Shown here: positions 1 through 8,187 of the stretch, in pieces
How positions within the stretch are numbered: the first letter of the stretch is position 1
Layout: every line of letters begins with the position of its first letter
Source of the DNA: Rhodoferax lacus
GTDB taxonomy: Bacteria > Pseudomonadota > Gammaproteobacteria > Burkholderiales > Burkholderiaceae_C
DNA length: 64,000 nucleotides
Direction: 5' to 3'
Assembly (NCBI RefSeq): GCF_003415675.1
Contig: NZ_QFZK01000014.1
Coordinates: 31,836 to 95,835, forward strand
Translations under genes and position numbers: made by a program
The notes under the pieces: generated by a model
Told to the model about the DNA's origin: nothing
Database searches by the model: none
Seen by the model: the letters and a program-made list of their open reading frames with translations, nothing else

Positions 1-1
1 G

Positions 2-559
2 ATCACCGGCAAGTTTGACAAATACAAGGGCCTGTTTGCCGACGGCGGCAGCTTTGACATCCCGGAAAACTATGGTCTGGGCCTGGCCTTTGCGGCCTCA
101 CCGGAATGGACGCTGGCCGCCGATGTGCAGACCATCCGCTACAGCCAGGTCAACGCGGTGGGCGACTCGGCCGCCAGTTTCTTTGCCGGCCAAAAACAGC
201 TGGGCACGGCCAATGGCCCGGGCTTTGGCTGGCGTGACATCACCGTGCTCAAGCTCGGTGCCAGCCACCAGTACAACCGGGACTGGGTACTGCGCGGCGG
301 CATCAGCGTGGCCGACCAGCCGGTGGCAGCACAAGAGACCTTCTTCAACATCCTGGCCCCTGGCGTGGTGCAAAAGCACCTGACACTGGGTGCCACCTGG
401 ACCAGCCCCGCGGGCGGAGAATGGACCGGCTACTATGCGCGCGCCTTTGGCGAAAGCGTGACCGGCAACCAATCCATCCCTGCCAGCTTTGCTGGCGGCA
501 ATGTCAACCTGCATCTGGATGAAACCCTGCTGGGTGTTTCCTACGGCTGGAAGTTCTGA
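2..559 (+). CDS. FadL/OmpP1-family outer membrane transporter, C-terminal part (5' end outside window)
   Basis: The reading frame is open from the window edge and codes for 185 residues ending in the aromatic terminus WKF, the usual outer-membrane beta-barrel signal. The segment resembles the last strands of FadL/TodX-type long-chain fatty-acid or hydrocarbon channels: a W-x-D-ITV-KLG strand, an RGGIS strand, then FNILAPGVV and HLTLGATW. These proteins move hydrophobic substrates across the outer membrane. The N-terminal hatch and signal peptide lie outside the window, so substrate cannot be judged. Its last 19 bases overlap the convergent HNH gene. Confidence 0.8.
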   Translation: MTGKFDKYKGLFADGGSFDIPENYGLGLAFAASPEWTLAADVQTIRYSQVNAVGDSAASFFAGQKQLGTANGPGFGWRDITVLKLGASHQYNRDWVLRGGISVADQPVAAQETFFNILAPGVVQKHLTLGATWTSPAGGEWTGYYARAFGESVTGNQSIPASFAGGNVNLHLDETLLGVSYGWKF

Positions 560-789
560 TCGCCTCCGGGCTGCGCCACCTTGGCGTGGCGCTGGTTGTT
601 GCAGCGCCCGTGGCTGATGGCCAGGTTCTCCTGGTGGCTGCTGCCGCCTTCGCTTAAGGGCTGTATGTGTTCCAGCGTGGCGTCTGCGGGCAGCACATGC
701 TCGCCGCACATCCAGCAGGGCACCACGCCGTGCAGCTGGCGGGCCACGGTCTTGTAAATCTTGTCGCGGGTCAGGCCGAGTTTGCTCAT
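541..789 (-). CDS. HNH endonuclease family protein
   Basis: An 82-residue protein with a compact HNH fold. It has a CWMC zinc knuckle, then LEHIQPLSEGG supplying the catalytic His, then NLAISHGRCNNQR with the Asn and last His. HNH proteins are small metal-dependent DNA nucleases; stand-alone chromosomal copies like this one have no settled role. The start is the ATG of MSKLGLTRDK, which overlaps the stop of the upstream oxygenase gene by 4 bases (ATGA), suggesting translational coupling. A longer in-frame start would only add residues encoded within the upstream gene. Confidence 0.75.
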   Translation of the reverse strand: MSKLGLTRDKIYKTVARQLHGVVPCWMCGEHVLPADATLEHIQPLSEGGSSHQENLAISHGRCNNQRHAKVAQPGGDQNFQP

Positions 790-1562
790 GGGTTGGGGGT
801 GGGGGTGGGTATGCATTGTCCGGTACGGGGGCACACGGTGGCTGGTGCGCCGTGGTACCAGACTTGCTCGGGCTCTTGCGCCTGGTCCAGCCGCAAGGCG
901 GTGGCAGGGTCGGTATCCAAAGTGATGTGCAGAGCCTGCATGAGGCGCGCATCTTCAACGGGGAGCTCCCAGGTCAGGAAGACCTGGTCGCAGTTCTGCG
1001 CGCCGGCAAAGTCCGCTGCATCGAAGCCGCTGGCGTGCCGGGCAATCACGGCATGCGGCTGGCCGGTGTCAAAAATCAATGCGGTGCCGCGCACCAACGG
1101 AATGCGCTGGCCGGTGTGCGGGAAGTGCACATCCAGGCCGCAGTCCTCGCTTAGGAACAGGTTGCAAAAGGCCGCCGCGCCATACTGCGCGCCGTCGTGG
1201 TGGTAGCGCGCGCCGCGGCAGGCCATCAGGGCCACCTCGCTGGCGGTCAGCACCTCGGCCAGGCCCAGGGCGCGCGTCCAGTCGGCCACGGCGTCTACGC
1301 ACTGGCGGTAGTCGGGCCAGCGCATGCGTGCGCGGGCCAGGGGCAGGGACTCCACATCGCCGGGCTCCAGGGACAGTTGCTGCGCGATCTCGCGCTGCCA
1401 GTCGGCCAGCAGCCGGGCCGGAGGTGCGGGCACTGCAAGCGTGGCGGTGAGCACCACATCCCCCACGCTGCGGCTGCGCAGGGCTTCGCCAGTGCGGTAA
1501 TAGGCAGTGTGCGGCGTGGCGCTTTCGGAAGAAGGTGTGTGGAGACGGGTAGCGATGCGCAT
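786..1562 (-). CDS. Putative 2-oxoglutarate/Fe(II)-dependent oxygenase-like protein
   Basis: 258 residues. The middle carries RYHHDGAQYG, compatible with an H-x-D metal pair, followed about 45 residues later by DTGQPHAVI, compatible with the distal His. This spacing and the strand-rich sequence between them fit the double-stranded beta-helix of 2OG-Fe(II) oxygenases. I do not recognise a named subfamily and the substrate is unknown. It is translationally coupled to the HNH gene downstream (4-base overlap) and follows cytochrome b561 on the same strand. Confidence 0.5.
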   Translation of the reverse strand: MRIATRLHTPSSESATPHTAYYRTGEALRSRSVGDVVLTATLAVPAPPARLLADWQREIAQQLSLEPGDVESLPLARARMRWPDYRQCVDAVADWTRALGLAEVLTASEVALMACRGARYHHDGAQYGAAAFCNLFLSEDCGLDVHFPHTGQRIPLVRGTALIFDTGQPHAVIARHASGFDAADFAGAQNCDQVFLTWELPVEDARLMQALHITLDTDPATALRLDQAQEPEQVWYHGAPATVCPRTGQCIPTPTPNP

Positions 1563-1640
1563 GGCTATGCATGGTACGCGGTGCGCAACACCATCCCTGC
1601 TATGCAGCGGGATGGCGCTTGCCGTCAGGGCTTGCGGTGT

Positions 1641-2210
1641 TCAGCGCGCCCAGCGCTTGGGCAGCATGGATGCAAGCACGCCGTCTTTAAGGATCACGTG
1701 GTGGTAGATGGCCGCCACAGCGTGCAGGCCAGCCAGCCAGATCAGGGTGTCGCCCAGGAGGCCGTGCACTTCACCCCAGTCGGCCAGCTTGGCAATGGGC
1801 GAGTTGGCAATCCAGGGCATCTGGTCCACACGCAGGCCACCCAGCAGGGTGAGCGGATGGCCTTCGCTACCCAGCGCCAGCAGTGCACTCATGGGAAGTA
1901 TCAGCAGCAGGGCCCACAGGGCCAGGTGCATCAGCTTGGCCAGCTTGTCCACGGCGCTATCGCCTCCGAACTGCGGTGCTGCCGGACGAAAGGCCAGCCA
2001 CACCAGGCGCAGCAGGGTCAGCACAAACACCAGCACACCCAGTGACTCGTGCCAGACGATGTCGTTGCGGGTTGCCGGGTCCAGGCCTTCGTGCATCTGT
2101 CGGCCAAAACCGCCAGGGCCGAGGATGAAGGCAACGGTGACTGCAATGGCGGTGAGCCAGTGAAAAGCACGGCTGAGGGCGTCGTAACGGGAAGGAGAAG
2201 AGAGGTTCAT
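1641..2210 (-). CDS. Cytochrome b561 family membrane protein
   Basis: 189 residues with four predicted membrane helices and the His ligands expected for a di-heme b561. RAFHWLTAIAV lies in helix 1, WHESLGVLVF in helix 2, KLMHLALWALL in helix 3, and EVHGLLGDTLIWLAGLHAVAAIYHH in two short stretches of helix 4. These proteins carry electrons across the inner membrane, for example from quinol to periplasmic acceptors. A paralogue lies at 47032-47586. The upstream 75 bases hold a run of eight T and an AT-rich stretch that may be its promoter; no operon partner is evident. Confidence 0.85.
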   Translation of the reverse strand: MNLSSPSRYDALSRAFHWLTAIAVTVAFILGPGGFGRQMHEGLDPATRNDIVWHESLGVLVFVLTLLRLVWLAFRPAAPQFGGDSAVDKLAKLMHLALWALLLILPMSALLALGSEGHPLTLLGGLRVDQMPWIANSPIAKLADWGEVHGLLGDTLIWLAGLHAVAAIYHHVILKDGVLASMLPKRWAR

Positions 2211-2285
2211 ACAAAGGCCTGTTTTTTTTAAATATGGGATCAGTATGCCGACGCTTTGTTAACCGGTGATTAAGGCACTGTATCC

Positions 2286-3158
2286 CTAGCGCTGCATGCC
2301 CCAGCGCCGCACCGTCAGGCGCTCCACGGTGCGAAAGATCAGACCTTCGACGAGCAGGCCAATGGCAATCACCATGACCAGGCCGGCAAACACGCGGTCG
2401 GTCTGGAGCTCGTTGCGGTTCTGGAAGATGTACCAGCCCAGGCCACCTTTGCCCGAGGAGGCGCCAAACACCAGCTCGGCCGCAATCAGCGTGCGCCAGG
2501 CAAAGGCCCAGCCGATCTTCAGGCCGGTGAGGATGGCCGGCAGTGCGGCGGGCACCAGGATCTGCAGCACAAAGGGCAGGCCCTTGAGGCCGTAGTTGCG
2601 CCCGGTCATGCGCAGGGTTTCGGGCACCGCCTGAAAGCCGGCAAAGGTGTTGAGCGCCATGGGCCAGACCACCGAGTGCACCAGCACAAAGATCAGGCTG
2701 CCCTGCCCCAAGCCAAACCACAACAGCGCCAGCGGCAACAGGGCAATGGCAGGCAACGGGTTGAACATGGCCGTGAGCGTGGCCAGCACATCGCGCCCGG
2801 TGCGGGTGGACACCGCCAAAGCGGTAAGCACAAAGGCCACGAACACGCCGCCCACATAGGCCTGCAGCAGGATGGCCAGCGAGATGCGCGTCTTGACCAG
2901 CAGCTCGCCGCTGGCCATGCCGTCCCACAGGGCCAGCGCGGTCTGCCGCACGCTGGGCAGCAGCAGGTCGTTGTTGTGCAGGCGTGCGCCGACTTCCCAC
3001 AGCAGCAAGCAGGCCAGCACCACCAGCAGGCGCCGGAAGAAATCGCTTTGCATCAGCTGCGTGGCCCAGGGCAGGCTGCGCTGCACATCGCGCGCGGTGA
3101 CGGCGGGCAGCACGTATTCGCGCTCGGGCCGCAAGGGGGGTGTGAGAGCGTGCGTCAT
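2286..3158 (-). CDS. ABC transporter permease, sulfonate/taurine (SsuC/TauC) type
   Basis: 290 residues with about six membrane helices and the cytoplasmic coupling segment RMTGRNYGLKG-FVLQILVPAALPAILTGLKIG, the EAA loop typical of nitrate/sulfonate/taurine permeases. It would form the inner-membrane channel with the ATPase and binding protein encoded just upstream. The ATG overlaps the ATPase gene by 4 bases. The operon begins with a TauD-like gene preceded by the candidate sulfur-regulon site, so organosulfonate import is the best guess. Confidence 0.85.
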   Translation of the reverse strand: MTHALTPPLRPEREYVLPAVTARDVQRSLPWATQLMQSDFFRRLLVVLACLLLWEVGARLHNNDLLLPSVRQTALALWDGMASGELLVKTRISLAILLQAYVGGVFVAFVLTALAVSTRTGRDVLATLTAMFNPLPAIALLPLALLWFGLGQGSLIFVLVHSVVWPMALNTFAGFQAVPETLRMTGRNYGLKGLPFVLQILVPAALPAILTGLKIGWAFAWRTLIAAELVFGASSGKGGLGWYIFQNRNELQTDRVFAGLVMVIAIGLLVEGLIFRTVERLTVRRWGMQR

Positions 3159-3979
3159 GCGAGAGCCTGTTCTGCCTGGGGTGGGGTGCTGTGGGCGGGC
3201 TGCTCAAACAGCAGTCCGTGGATGCGCTGGGCCGCCTGCTGAAAGGCCGGGCTGCCCTGGCTTTGCAGGTTGAAGGCATCGGCGTTGATCTCGGCGCGCA
3301 GACGCCCCGGGTGCGGCGACAGCAGAGCAATGCGGCTGCCCACCACCAAAGCTTCCTCAATCGAGTGGGTAACGAACAGCAGGGTGAAGCGCACCTCCTC
3401 CCACAGGCGCAGCAGCTCTTCCTGCATCTTGCGCCGGGTGAGTGCGTCCAGCGAGGCAAAGGGCTCGTCCATGAGCAGGATGCGCGGCTGCATGGCCAGC
3501 GCGCGGGCAATGGCCACGCGCTGCTTCATGCCGCCCGACAGGGTGTTGGGGTAGGCGGCGGTAAAGGCCGACAGGCCCACCTTGTCCAGGTAGTAGAGCG
3601 CGCGCTCGCGTGCGGCCGCACCGCGCAAGGTGCCCGAGGCGTGCAGGGCAAACAGCACGTTGTCCAGCACCGTCTTCCAGGGTGCGAGCTGGTCAAACTC
3701 CTGGAACACCACCACGCGGTCCGGGCCGGGCCCGCTCACGCTCTGGCCCTGCAACACAATGCGCCCCTGCGCTGGCGCCACAAAGCCGGCCACGGCCTTG
3801 AGCAGGGTGGATTTGCCACAGCCCGAGGGGCCCAGCAACACGTAGCGCTCGGCCTCATACACATCGATGCTTACGCCCTGCGTGGCGCGCACGATGCGGT
3901 CGCGCGTCTGGTATTCCAGACTGACGTTCTGTATCTGCAGCAGGGCCTGGGCTGTGTCACTCACCAGTTGGACGCTCAT
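3155..3979 (-). CDS. ABC transporter ATP-binding protein, sulfonate/taurine (SsuB/TauB) type
   Basis: 274 residues. Walker A GPSGCGKST, Q-loop VVFQEFDQLAPWKTV, signature LSGGMKQR, Walker [13 protein letters not shown] and switch His in [10 protein letters not shown] are all intact, so it should hydrolyse ATP. The family energises uptake of taurine, alkanesulfonates or nitrate. The C-terminal tail is about 40 residues longer than the core and unremarkable. Its start codon shares one base with the stop of the binding-protein gene upstream (TGATG), and it overlaps the permease downstream by 4 bases, a tight operon. Confidence 0.88.
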   Translation of the reverse strand: MSVQLVSDTAQALLQIQNVSLEYQTRDRIVRATQGVSIDVYEAERYVLLGPSGCGKSTLLKAVAGFVAPAQGRIVLQGQSVSGPGPDRVVVFQEFDQLAPWKTVLDNVLFALHASGTLRGAAARERALYYLDKVGLSAFTAAYPNTLSGGMKQRVAIARALAMQPRILLMDEPFASLDALTRRKMQEELLRLWEEVRFTLLFVTHSIEEALVVGSRIALLSPHPGRLRAEINADAFNLQSQGSPAFQQAAQRIHGLLFEQPAHSTPPQAEQALA

Positions 3980-4983
3980 CAGTTGCCTGGCTGTGCGTAG
4001 GCTTCTTCAAAGAAGTAGTCCTTCCACGAAGCCGCCTTGTTTTTCAGGACGCCCAGCTTGTAGAGCTCGTCGGCATACACGTAGGTGCGATAGGGCGACA
4101 CGGTGAAATCGTTTTCCGGGTCATCCAGGATTTTCTTCACAAAGTCCAGCGACAGCTTGGATTTCTGCACCCGGATAAAGGTCTCGGCGGCTTTGGTTTT
4201 GTTCTTCTTGATGAACTGCGAGGCCTCCAGCAGCGCGGCGTAAAACGCCTTGTAGGTCTTGGGGTTTTCGTCATGGAACTTCTGCGTGGTGTAGAGCACG
4301 TTGAAGGTGGCCGGGCCGCCCAGGATTTCGTAGGAGCTGATGATCTTGTGCACCTCTTTTTTCTCCAGCGCCTGGTAGTAGAAGGGCGCACTGGAGAAGT
4401 GGGTGTTGATCTCCGAGCCACCGGCCATGAGGGCGGCGGTGGCGTCCGGATGCGGCAGGCTGACCGAGATGCTGTCAAAGCGTTTGAAGTCATCCTTGCC
4501 AAACAGCTTGGCGGTTTCAATCTGCAGGGTGCGTGACTGGAAGCCCGTGCCCGCAGCGGGCACGGCAATGCGGTCCTTGTCGCTCAGGTCCTTGAGGGTC
4601 TTGACCTTGGGGTTGTTGGTGATCAGGTAGTTGGGCAGCGAGCCCAGGGCGGCCACGGCGCGCACGTTTTGGCGCTCACGGGTGCGGTCCCACAGGGTGA
4701 GCATGGGGGGCACACCGGCCGACACCACGTCCAGCGCGTTGGCCAGCAGGGCCTCGTTCATGGCGGTGGCACCCGAGATCTGGTTCCACTCCACCTGGAT
4801 ATCCAGGCCTTGCGCCTTGCCGTATTTTTCAATCAGCTTCTGGTCCTGCACCACGTCCAGGATCAGGTATCCGATGCCGAACTGTTGCGCGATGCTGATG
4901 TGGCCTTCGGCCTGGGCTGCACCGGCAGTGGCGGCCAGGGCCAGGCTCACGAGCCAGGGGGTGAATTTTTGGAGAGTGGTCAT
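3979..4983 (-). CDS. ABC transporter substrate-binding protein, NMT1/TauA-like (probable sulfonate)
   Basis: 334 residues with a signal peptide ending near AGAAQA, followed by the two-lobed NMT1/THI5-like fold: ISIAQQFGIGYL at the start, ANALDVVSAGVPPML in lobe 1, VPAAGTGFQSRTLQ at the hinge and SSYEILGGPATF in lobe 2. It should bind a small anion in the periplasm and deliver it to the adjacent permease. The substrate is not readable from sequence. Linkage to a TauD-type dioxygenase and to the sulfur-regulon-like site argues for an organosulfonate. Confidence 0.82.
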   Translation of the reverse strand: MTTLQKFTPWLVSLALAATAGAAQAEGHISIAQQFGIGYLILDVVQDQKLIEKYGKAQGLDIQVEWNQISGATAMNEALLANALDVVSAGVPPMLTLWDRTRERQNVRAVAALGSLPNYLITNNPKVKTLKDLSDKDRIAVPAAGTGFQSRTLQIETAKLFGKDDFKRFDSISVSLPHPDATAALMAGGSEINTHFSSAPFYYQALEKKEVHKIISSYEILGGPATFNVLYTTQKFHDENPKTYKAFYAALLEASQFIKKNKTKAAETFIRVQKSKLSLDFVKKILDDPENDFTVSPYRTYVYADELYKLGVLKNKAASWKDYFFEEAYAQPGN

Positions 4984-5036
4984 TTGGATGTGGTGTTGGT
5001 GGTGAAGTTATTGCGTTGCCAGATCAGAACGGCGTG

Positions 5037-5902
5037 TCAGAACGGCGTGTCGCCTTCAATCGTGGTGCGGTAGAGCTTGCGGCGCAGGTGGTCGGGTGTG
5101 CCTGCGGCCAGATGGGTGACCGAGCGGTTGTCCCAGAACACCATGTCATGCGGCTGCCACTGGTGGCGGTAAACCAGCCCGGCTGCGGTGGTGTGGGCAA
5201 ACAGGCGCTGCAACAGGGCCGCGCTTTCGCTGTCCGGCAGGCCCACGATGCGGGTGGTGAAGTGCTCGCTGACAAACAGGCTCTTGCGCCCGGTTTCGGG
5301 GTGCGTGCGCACCACCGGATGCACCACCGGCGGCACGGCATCGAGCTGCGCCTGCGTGAGCTTGGGCCGCCAGGGGTTTTTGGCCCGCAGGGCTTCGTAT
5401 TGGCACAGGTAGCTGTGCTCGGCCTGCAGGTGGGCCACCGCAGTCTTCAGGTCTTCAGGTCTTCGGGCAAGGTGTCCCAGGCGGTGTGCTGGTTGGCAAA
5501 CAGGGTGTCGCCGCCCTCGGAGGGCAGCTCCTGCGCATGCAGCATGGAGCCCAGGCTGGGCGTGGGCACATAGGACAGGTCGGAATGCCAGAACAGCCCG
5601 GCGTCTCCCAGGCCAATGGGTTTGTCGTTTTCCTTGATGTTGGAGACGATCAGTATCTCGGGGTAGCCCGGCAGCTGGAAGTCCTTGAGCACATGGATTT
5701 GCAGCGGCCCGAAGCGCTTGCTGAAGTCAATCTGGTGCCCGGGTTGTATGCGCTGATCGCGAAACACCAGCACGTGGTGCTGCAGATGGGCCTGGTGGAT
5801 GGCGATGAAGTCCTCGGCCTCCAGCGCCTGCGTCAAATCCAGGCCTGTGACCTCTGCGCCCAAGGGGCCTGGCAGCGGTCGGATGTCAAAGTTCTGGGCC
5901 AT
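5037..5902 (-). pseudogene. TauD/TfdA-family dioxygenase, frameshifted by an 8-bp tandem duplication
   Basis: TauD-type enzymes release sulfite from sulfonates using 2-oxoglutarate and Fe(II). The N-terminal part (from ATG at 5902, preceded by GGAACAGGAACGC) has FDIRPLPGPLGAEVTGLDL and the metal motif WHSDLS. The C-terminal part has VTHLAAG and RKLYRTTIEG with the distal His and Arg. Near 5440-5460 the coding strand reads GACCTGAA twice in tandem. The second copy gives an immediate TGA after PEDLKT and shifts the frame. Removing one copy restores LPEDLKTAVAHLQAEH and a 285-residue protein, the normal TauD length. Either a recent inactivating slippage mutation, a phase-variation-like event, or a sequencing/assembly error. 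Confidence 0.85.
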
Positions 5903-5972
5903 GCGTTCCTGTTCCTGTGTGTAGTCGCCCATGCGGCGAGAACAGGGATCATGAAACGGGCGCGGCTGCGCC

Positions 5973-6009
5973 ACAAGGAACGCTTTCTTGCTTGCTTATG
6001 CGTTTTCCG
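5973..6009 (-). promoter_or_regulatory. Candidate CysB/SsuR-type operator of the sulfonate operon
   Basis: On the minus strand this reads CGGAAAACG-CATAAGCAA, ten free bases, then GTTCCTTGT. The same arrangement with identical 10-base spacing occurs upstream of tauA, cysT, sbp and the rhodanese-encapsulin cluster. It lies 71 bases before the TauD start, a position suited to a LysR-type activator. The assignment to CysB or SsuR is inferred from the genes it precedes. Confidence 0.6.
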
Positions 6010-6197
6010 AGTTAGCAAGGCCCTGTATCTGAACTATCTCTGCATGGGCGCTACAAAACCGTCGGAGCCGACTACCAAGCGCATCAACTGGTGCGGTGTA
6101 TCCTGGGCTCTGACTGTAGAGACCCGGGCCTGCACGTCCAACAAAGCAATTGGCATTTTCTAATTTGGAAAATACGCGCAGCAGACGCAAATGCAGA

Positions 6198-6230
6198 GCA
6201 GGCGGGAAGGCTCTCTGCCTACCCGCCTGC
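6198..6230. repeat. 9-bp inverted repeat downstream of the NmrA-like gene
   Basis: GCAGGCGGG and CCCGCCTGC are perfect 9-base arms with a 15-base loop, 28 bases past the stop of the minus-strand NmrA-like gene. It could act as its transcription terminator, but no T-run follows on either strand. The rest of the 356-base gap between 5903 and 6258 holds only the operator described above and no convincing ORF. Confidence 0.4.
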
Positions 6231-6258
6231 TGCACTTCACCTGCAATGTGCCCGGTGT

Positions 6259-7104
6259 TTACTTCGCGCTGGCCCAGGCCGCGCGGTAGTCGTGGGCGTA
6301 TTGGGCAAGCGTCTTGGGTGCGCGGCCCAGGATGGTTTGCACCGCGTCCGTTGTGCGCTCGGAGTAACCCGCCTTGAAGTACCCCAGGATCAGCACCAGG
6401 AAGTCGGCATAGGCCGCAGGTACACCGGCTTGCACCAGGCCTGAGAGCATGGCTTCAGCGGGGATGTCCTGGTAGCCAATGCTGCGGCCGGTCTCTTGCG
6501 AGAGCACCTGGGCCACGGCGTCGTGGTCATAGGCGACGCTGCCGGTCAGGTCGAATTCCTGGTTGTCCAGGGTATTGCTGCTGAGCAGTTGCGCGGCCAC
6601 AGCGGCGATGTCCCGCGCGTCTATAAAACTACCCTTTGCTGTGCCCACAGGTAAAAAGATTTTTCCGTGCTCCAGAATGCCCTGGATCCAGAAGGTGTTG
6701 AAGTTCTGCATGAACCAGTTGGGGCGGATGATGTTGTACGTCAGACCCGCATTCAGCAGATGCACTTCGGCCTTGCGCATGGGGGCGGCTTCATCGGCGT
6801 TGGCGCCCATGGCCGTCATCAGCACCACTTTCTTCACGCCGCTGGCCTTGGCCGCGTCGATGGCGGGCACCAGCAGCAGGTCCTGCTGGGCAAAGCCGGG
6901 GGGGCACAGCAGGAAGGCCTGCTCCACGCCTGCAAAGGCCTGGGCCAGACCTTCGCCGGTGGCCAGGTTGAGGTGCACTTCGCGCGCTGCATCCGTCACG
7001 GGTTTGCTGGTTGCCTTGAGGACTGCGTGCCCGCGCTCGGTGAGCAGGCGGACCAGTTCGGAACCTACGGTGCCGTTGGCACCGATCACAAGTGTTTTAG
7101 CCAT
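6259..7104 (-). CDS. NmrA/HSCARG-like NAD(P)-binding protein (atypical SDR)
   Basis: 281 residues beginning MAKTLVIGANGTVGSELV, a classic GxxGxxG Rossmann start. The QAFLLCPPGF stretch and the IIRPNWFMQNF motif are typical of the NmrA/QOR2-like atypical short-chain dehydrogenases, which lack the usual catalytic Tyr-Lys pair and serve as redox sensors or quinone/isoflavone-type reductases. The chosen ATG is the one directly at the Rossmann motif; a longer ORF to 7548 is an artefact running through the divergent regulator gene. It is transcribed divergently from an AraC-type regulator that probably controls it. Confidence 0.8.
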   Translation of the reverse strand: MAKTLVIGANGTVGSELVRLLTERGHAVLKATSKPVTDAAREVHLNLATGEGLAQAFAGVEQAFLLCPPGFAQQDLLLVPAIDAAKASGVKKVVLMTAMGANADEAAPMRKAEVHLLNAGLTYNIIRPNWFMQNFNTFWIQGILEHGKIFLPVGTAKGSFIDARDIAAVAAQLLSSNTLDNQEFDLTGSVAYDHDAVAQVLSQETGRSIGYQDIPAEAMLSGLVQAGVPAAYADFLVLILGYFKAGYSERTTDAVQTILGRAPKTLAQYAHDYRAAWASAK

Positions 7105-7165
7105 GGGGTTGTCTTTCGATAGTTGGTGATGGCTGGATGATGCGCCGGCTATTCCGTACTTGAAA

Positions 7166-7192
7166 TGGACATAAATCCATTTTTCATGTCCA
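7166..7192. promoter_or_regulatory. Inverted repeat in the NmrA-like/AraC divergent promoter
   Basis: TGGACAT and ATGTCCA form a perfect 7-base inverted repeat with a 13-base spacer in the 121-base region between two divergent genes. A weaker outer pair, CGTAC and GTACG, flanks it. The position suits an operator for the AraC-family regulator starting at 7226. This is inference from position and symmetry. Confidence 0.45.
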
Positions 7193-7225
7193 ATCGTACG
7201 AACTTCTTTTCTGCGTGATGCCTTC

Positions 7226-8167
7226 ATGGACCTCTTGAGCGACCTTTTCCAACAGGCCGGGCTGCGGCGCAAGCTGCTGGACCTGCGCCACATCAGCCCG
7301 GCTTGCGCACTGCAATTTCCCTGCGAGCGCAGTGTGGGTTTGCACGTGGTGGTGCAGGGCACGGTGTACCTGCATGCGCCCTCCCTGCCCGAACCGCTGC
7401 AGTTGCAGGCCGGTGACATGGCGGTGATGGCGCGCGGCTGCCTGCACACCCTGAGTGCCAGCGCGCGCTTCAAAAACGTGAAGCCTGTGGGCCTGGCAGA
7501 CAACTGGCACAGCGCAGACGCTGATACCAAGTCAGCAACGGCCAACACCGTGATCAGCGGCGCCTACCAGTTCTGGCACACACCGGTGCACCCCTTCTTT
7601 GAGGAAATGCCCGACTGGTTTGTGCTGCGCGCCCAGGACGCCACAGAGGCCCCGCAGCTGCAGCACAGCCTGCACTTGCTGCAGCAGGAGTTGCAGGTGC
7701 AGGCGCTGGGCAGCACCGCCATCGTGTACGGTCTGCTGGATGTGCTGTTTGTGTTGCTGATGCGCGAGATCGTGCAACGCCAGGAGCAACCTCAGGTTAG
7801 CTGGAGCCAGTCGATGCAGGACCCGCAGGTGCAGCGTGCGGTGCAGGCCCTGCACGCCGATTGCGCCCGGCAGTGGACCCTGGGCACGCTGGCCAGCCAT
7901 GCGGGCCTGTCGCGCACCAGCCTGGCCGAGCGCTTTCGCAAACGCATGGGCAACACGCCGCTGAACTACCTGCGCACCGTGCGCATGCAAAAAGCCATGG
8001 GCGTGCTCAGCGGCTCCGAGCGCTCACTGGAGCAGATTGCGCAGGAGGTGGGCTACCAGGATGCGTTCAGCTTTTCCAAGGTCTTCAAGCGCACCGTGGG
8101 CATCGCCCCGCGCGAGTTCCGCCGCCAGGATGCGCAGGACCGCACGCTGGCCTGGCGTATTGGCTAA
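7226..8167 (+). CDS. AraC family transcriptional regulator (cupin_6 type)
   Basis: 313 residues. The first two thirds resemble the AraC_binding_2/cupin_6 sensor domain (VVVQGTVYLHAPS, LQAGDMAVMARGCLHTL). The last 100 residues hold two helix-turn-helix units: WTLGTLASHAGLSRTSLAERF, and SLEQIAQEVGYQD followed by AFSFSKVFKRTVGIAPREFR. Regulators of this type usually sit divergent to an oxidoreductase gene that they activate, as here with the NmrA-like gene. The effector is unknown. Confidence 0.88.
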   Translation: MDLLSDLFQQAGLRRKLLDLRHISPACALQFPCERSVGLHVVVQGTVYLHAPSLPEPLQLQAGDMAVMARGCLHTLSASARFKNVKPVGLADNWHSADADTKSATANTVISGAYQFWHTPVHPFFEEMPDWFVLRAQDATEAPQLQHSLHLLQQELQVQALGSTAIVYGLLDVLFVLLMREIVQRQEQPQVSWSQSMQDPQVQRAVQALHADCARQWTLGTLASHAGLSRTSLAERFRKRMGNTPLNYLRTVRMQKAMGVLSGSERSLEQIAQEVGYQDAFSFSKVFKRTVGIAPREFRRQDAQDRTLAWRIG

Positions 8168-8187
8168 ACGGAGCAATTGGCTGGGCT

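Noticed and set aside
1957..3510. 517-codon open frame on the minus strand
   Set aside because: It is out of frame with the permease, ATPase and cytochrome b561 genes it crosses, has an Arg/Pro/Ala-rich composition typical of shadow frames in GC-rich DNA, and shows no domain.
5996..6235. 79-codon minus-strand ORF between the TauD gene and the NmrA-like gene
   Set aside because: It overlaps the operator and the inverted repeat, has no ribosome binding site, and resembles no protein I know.
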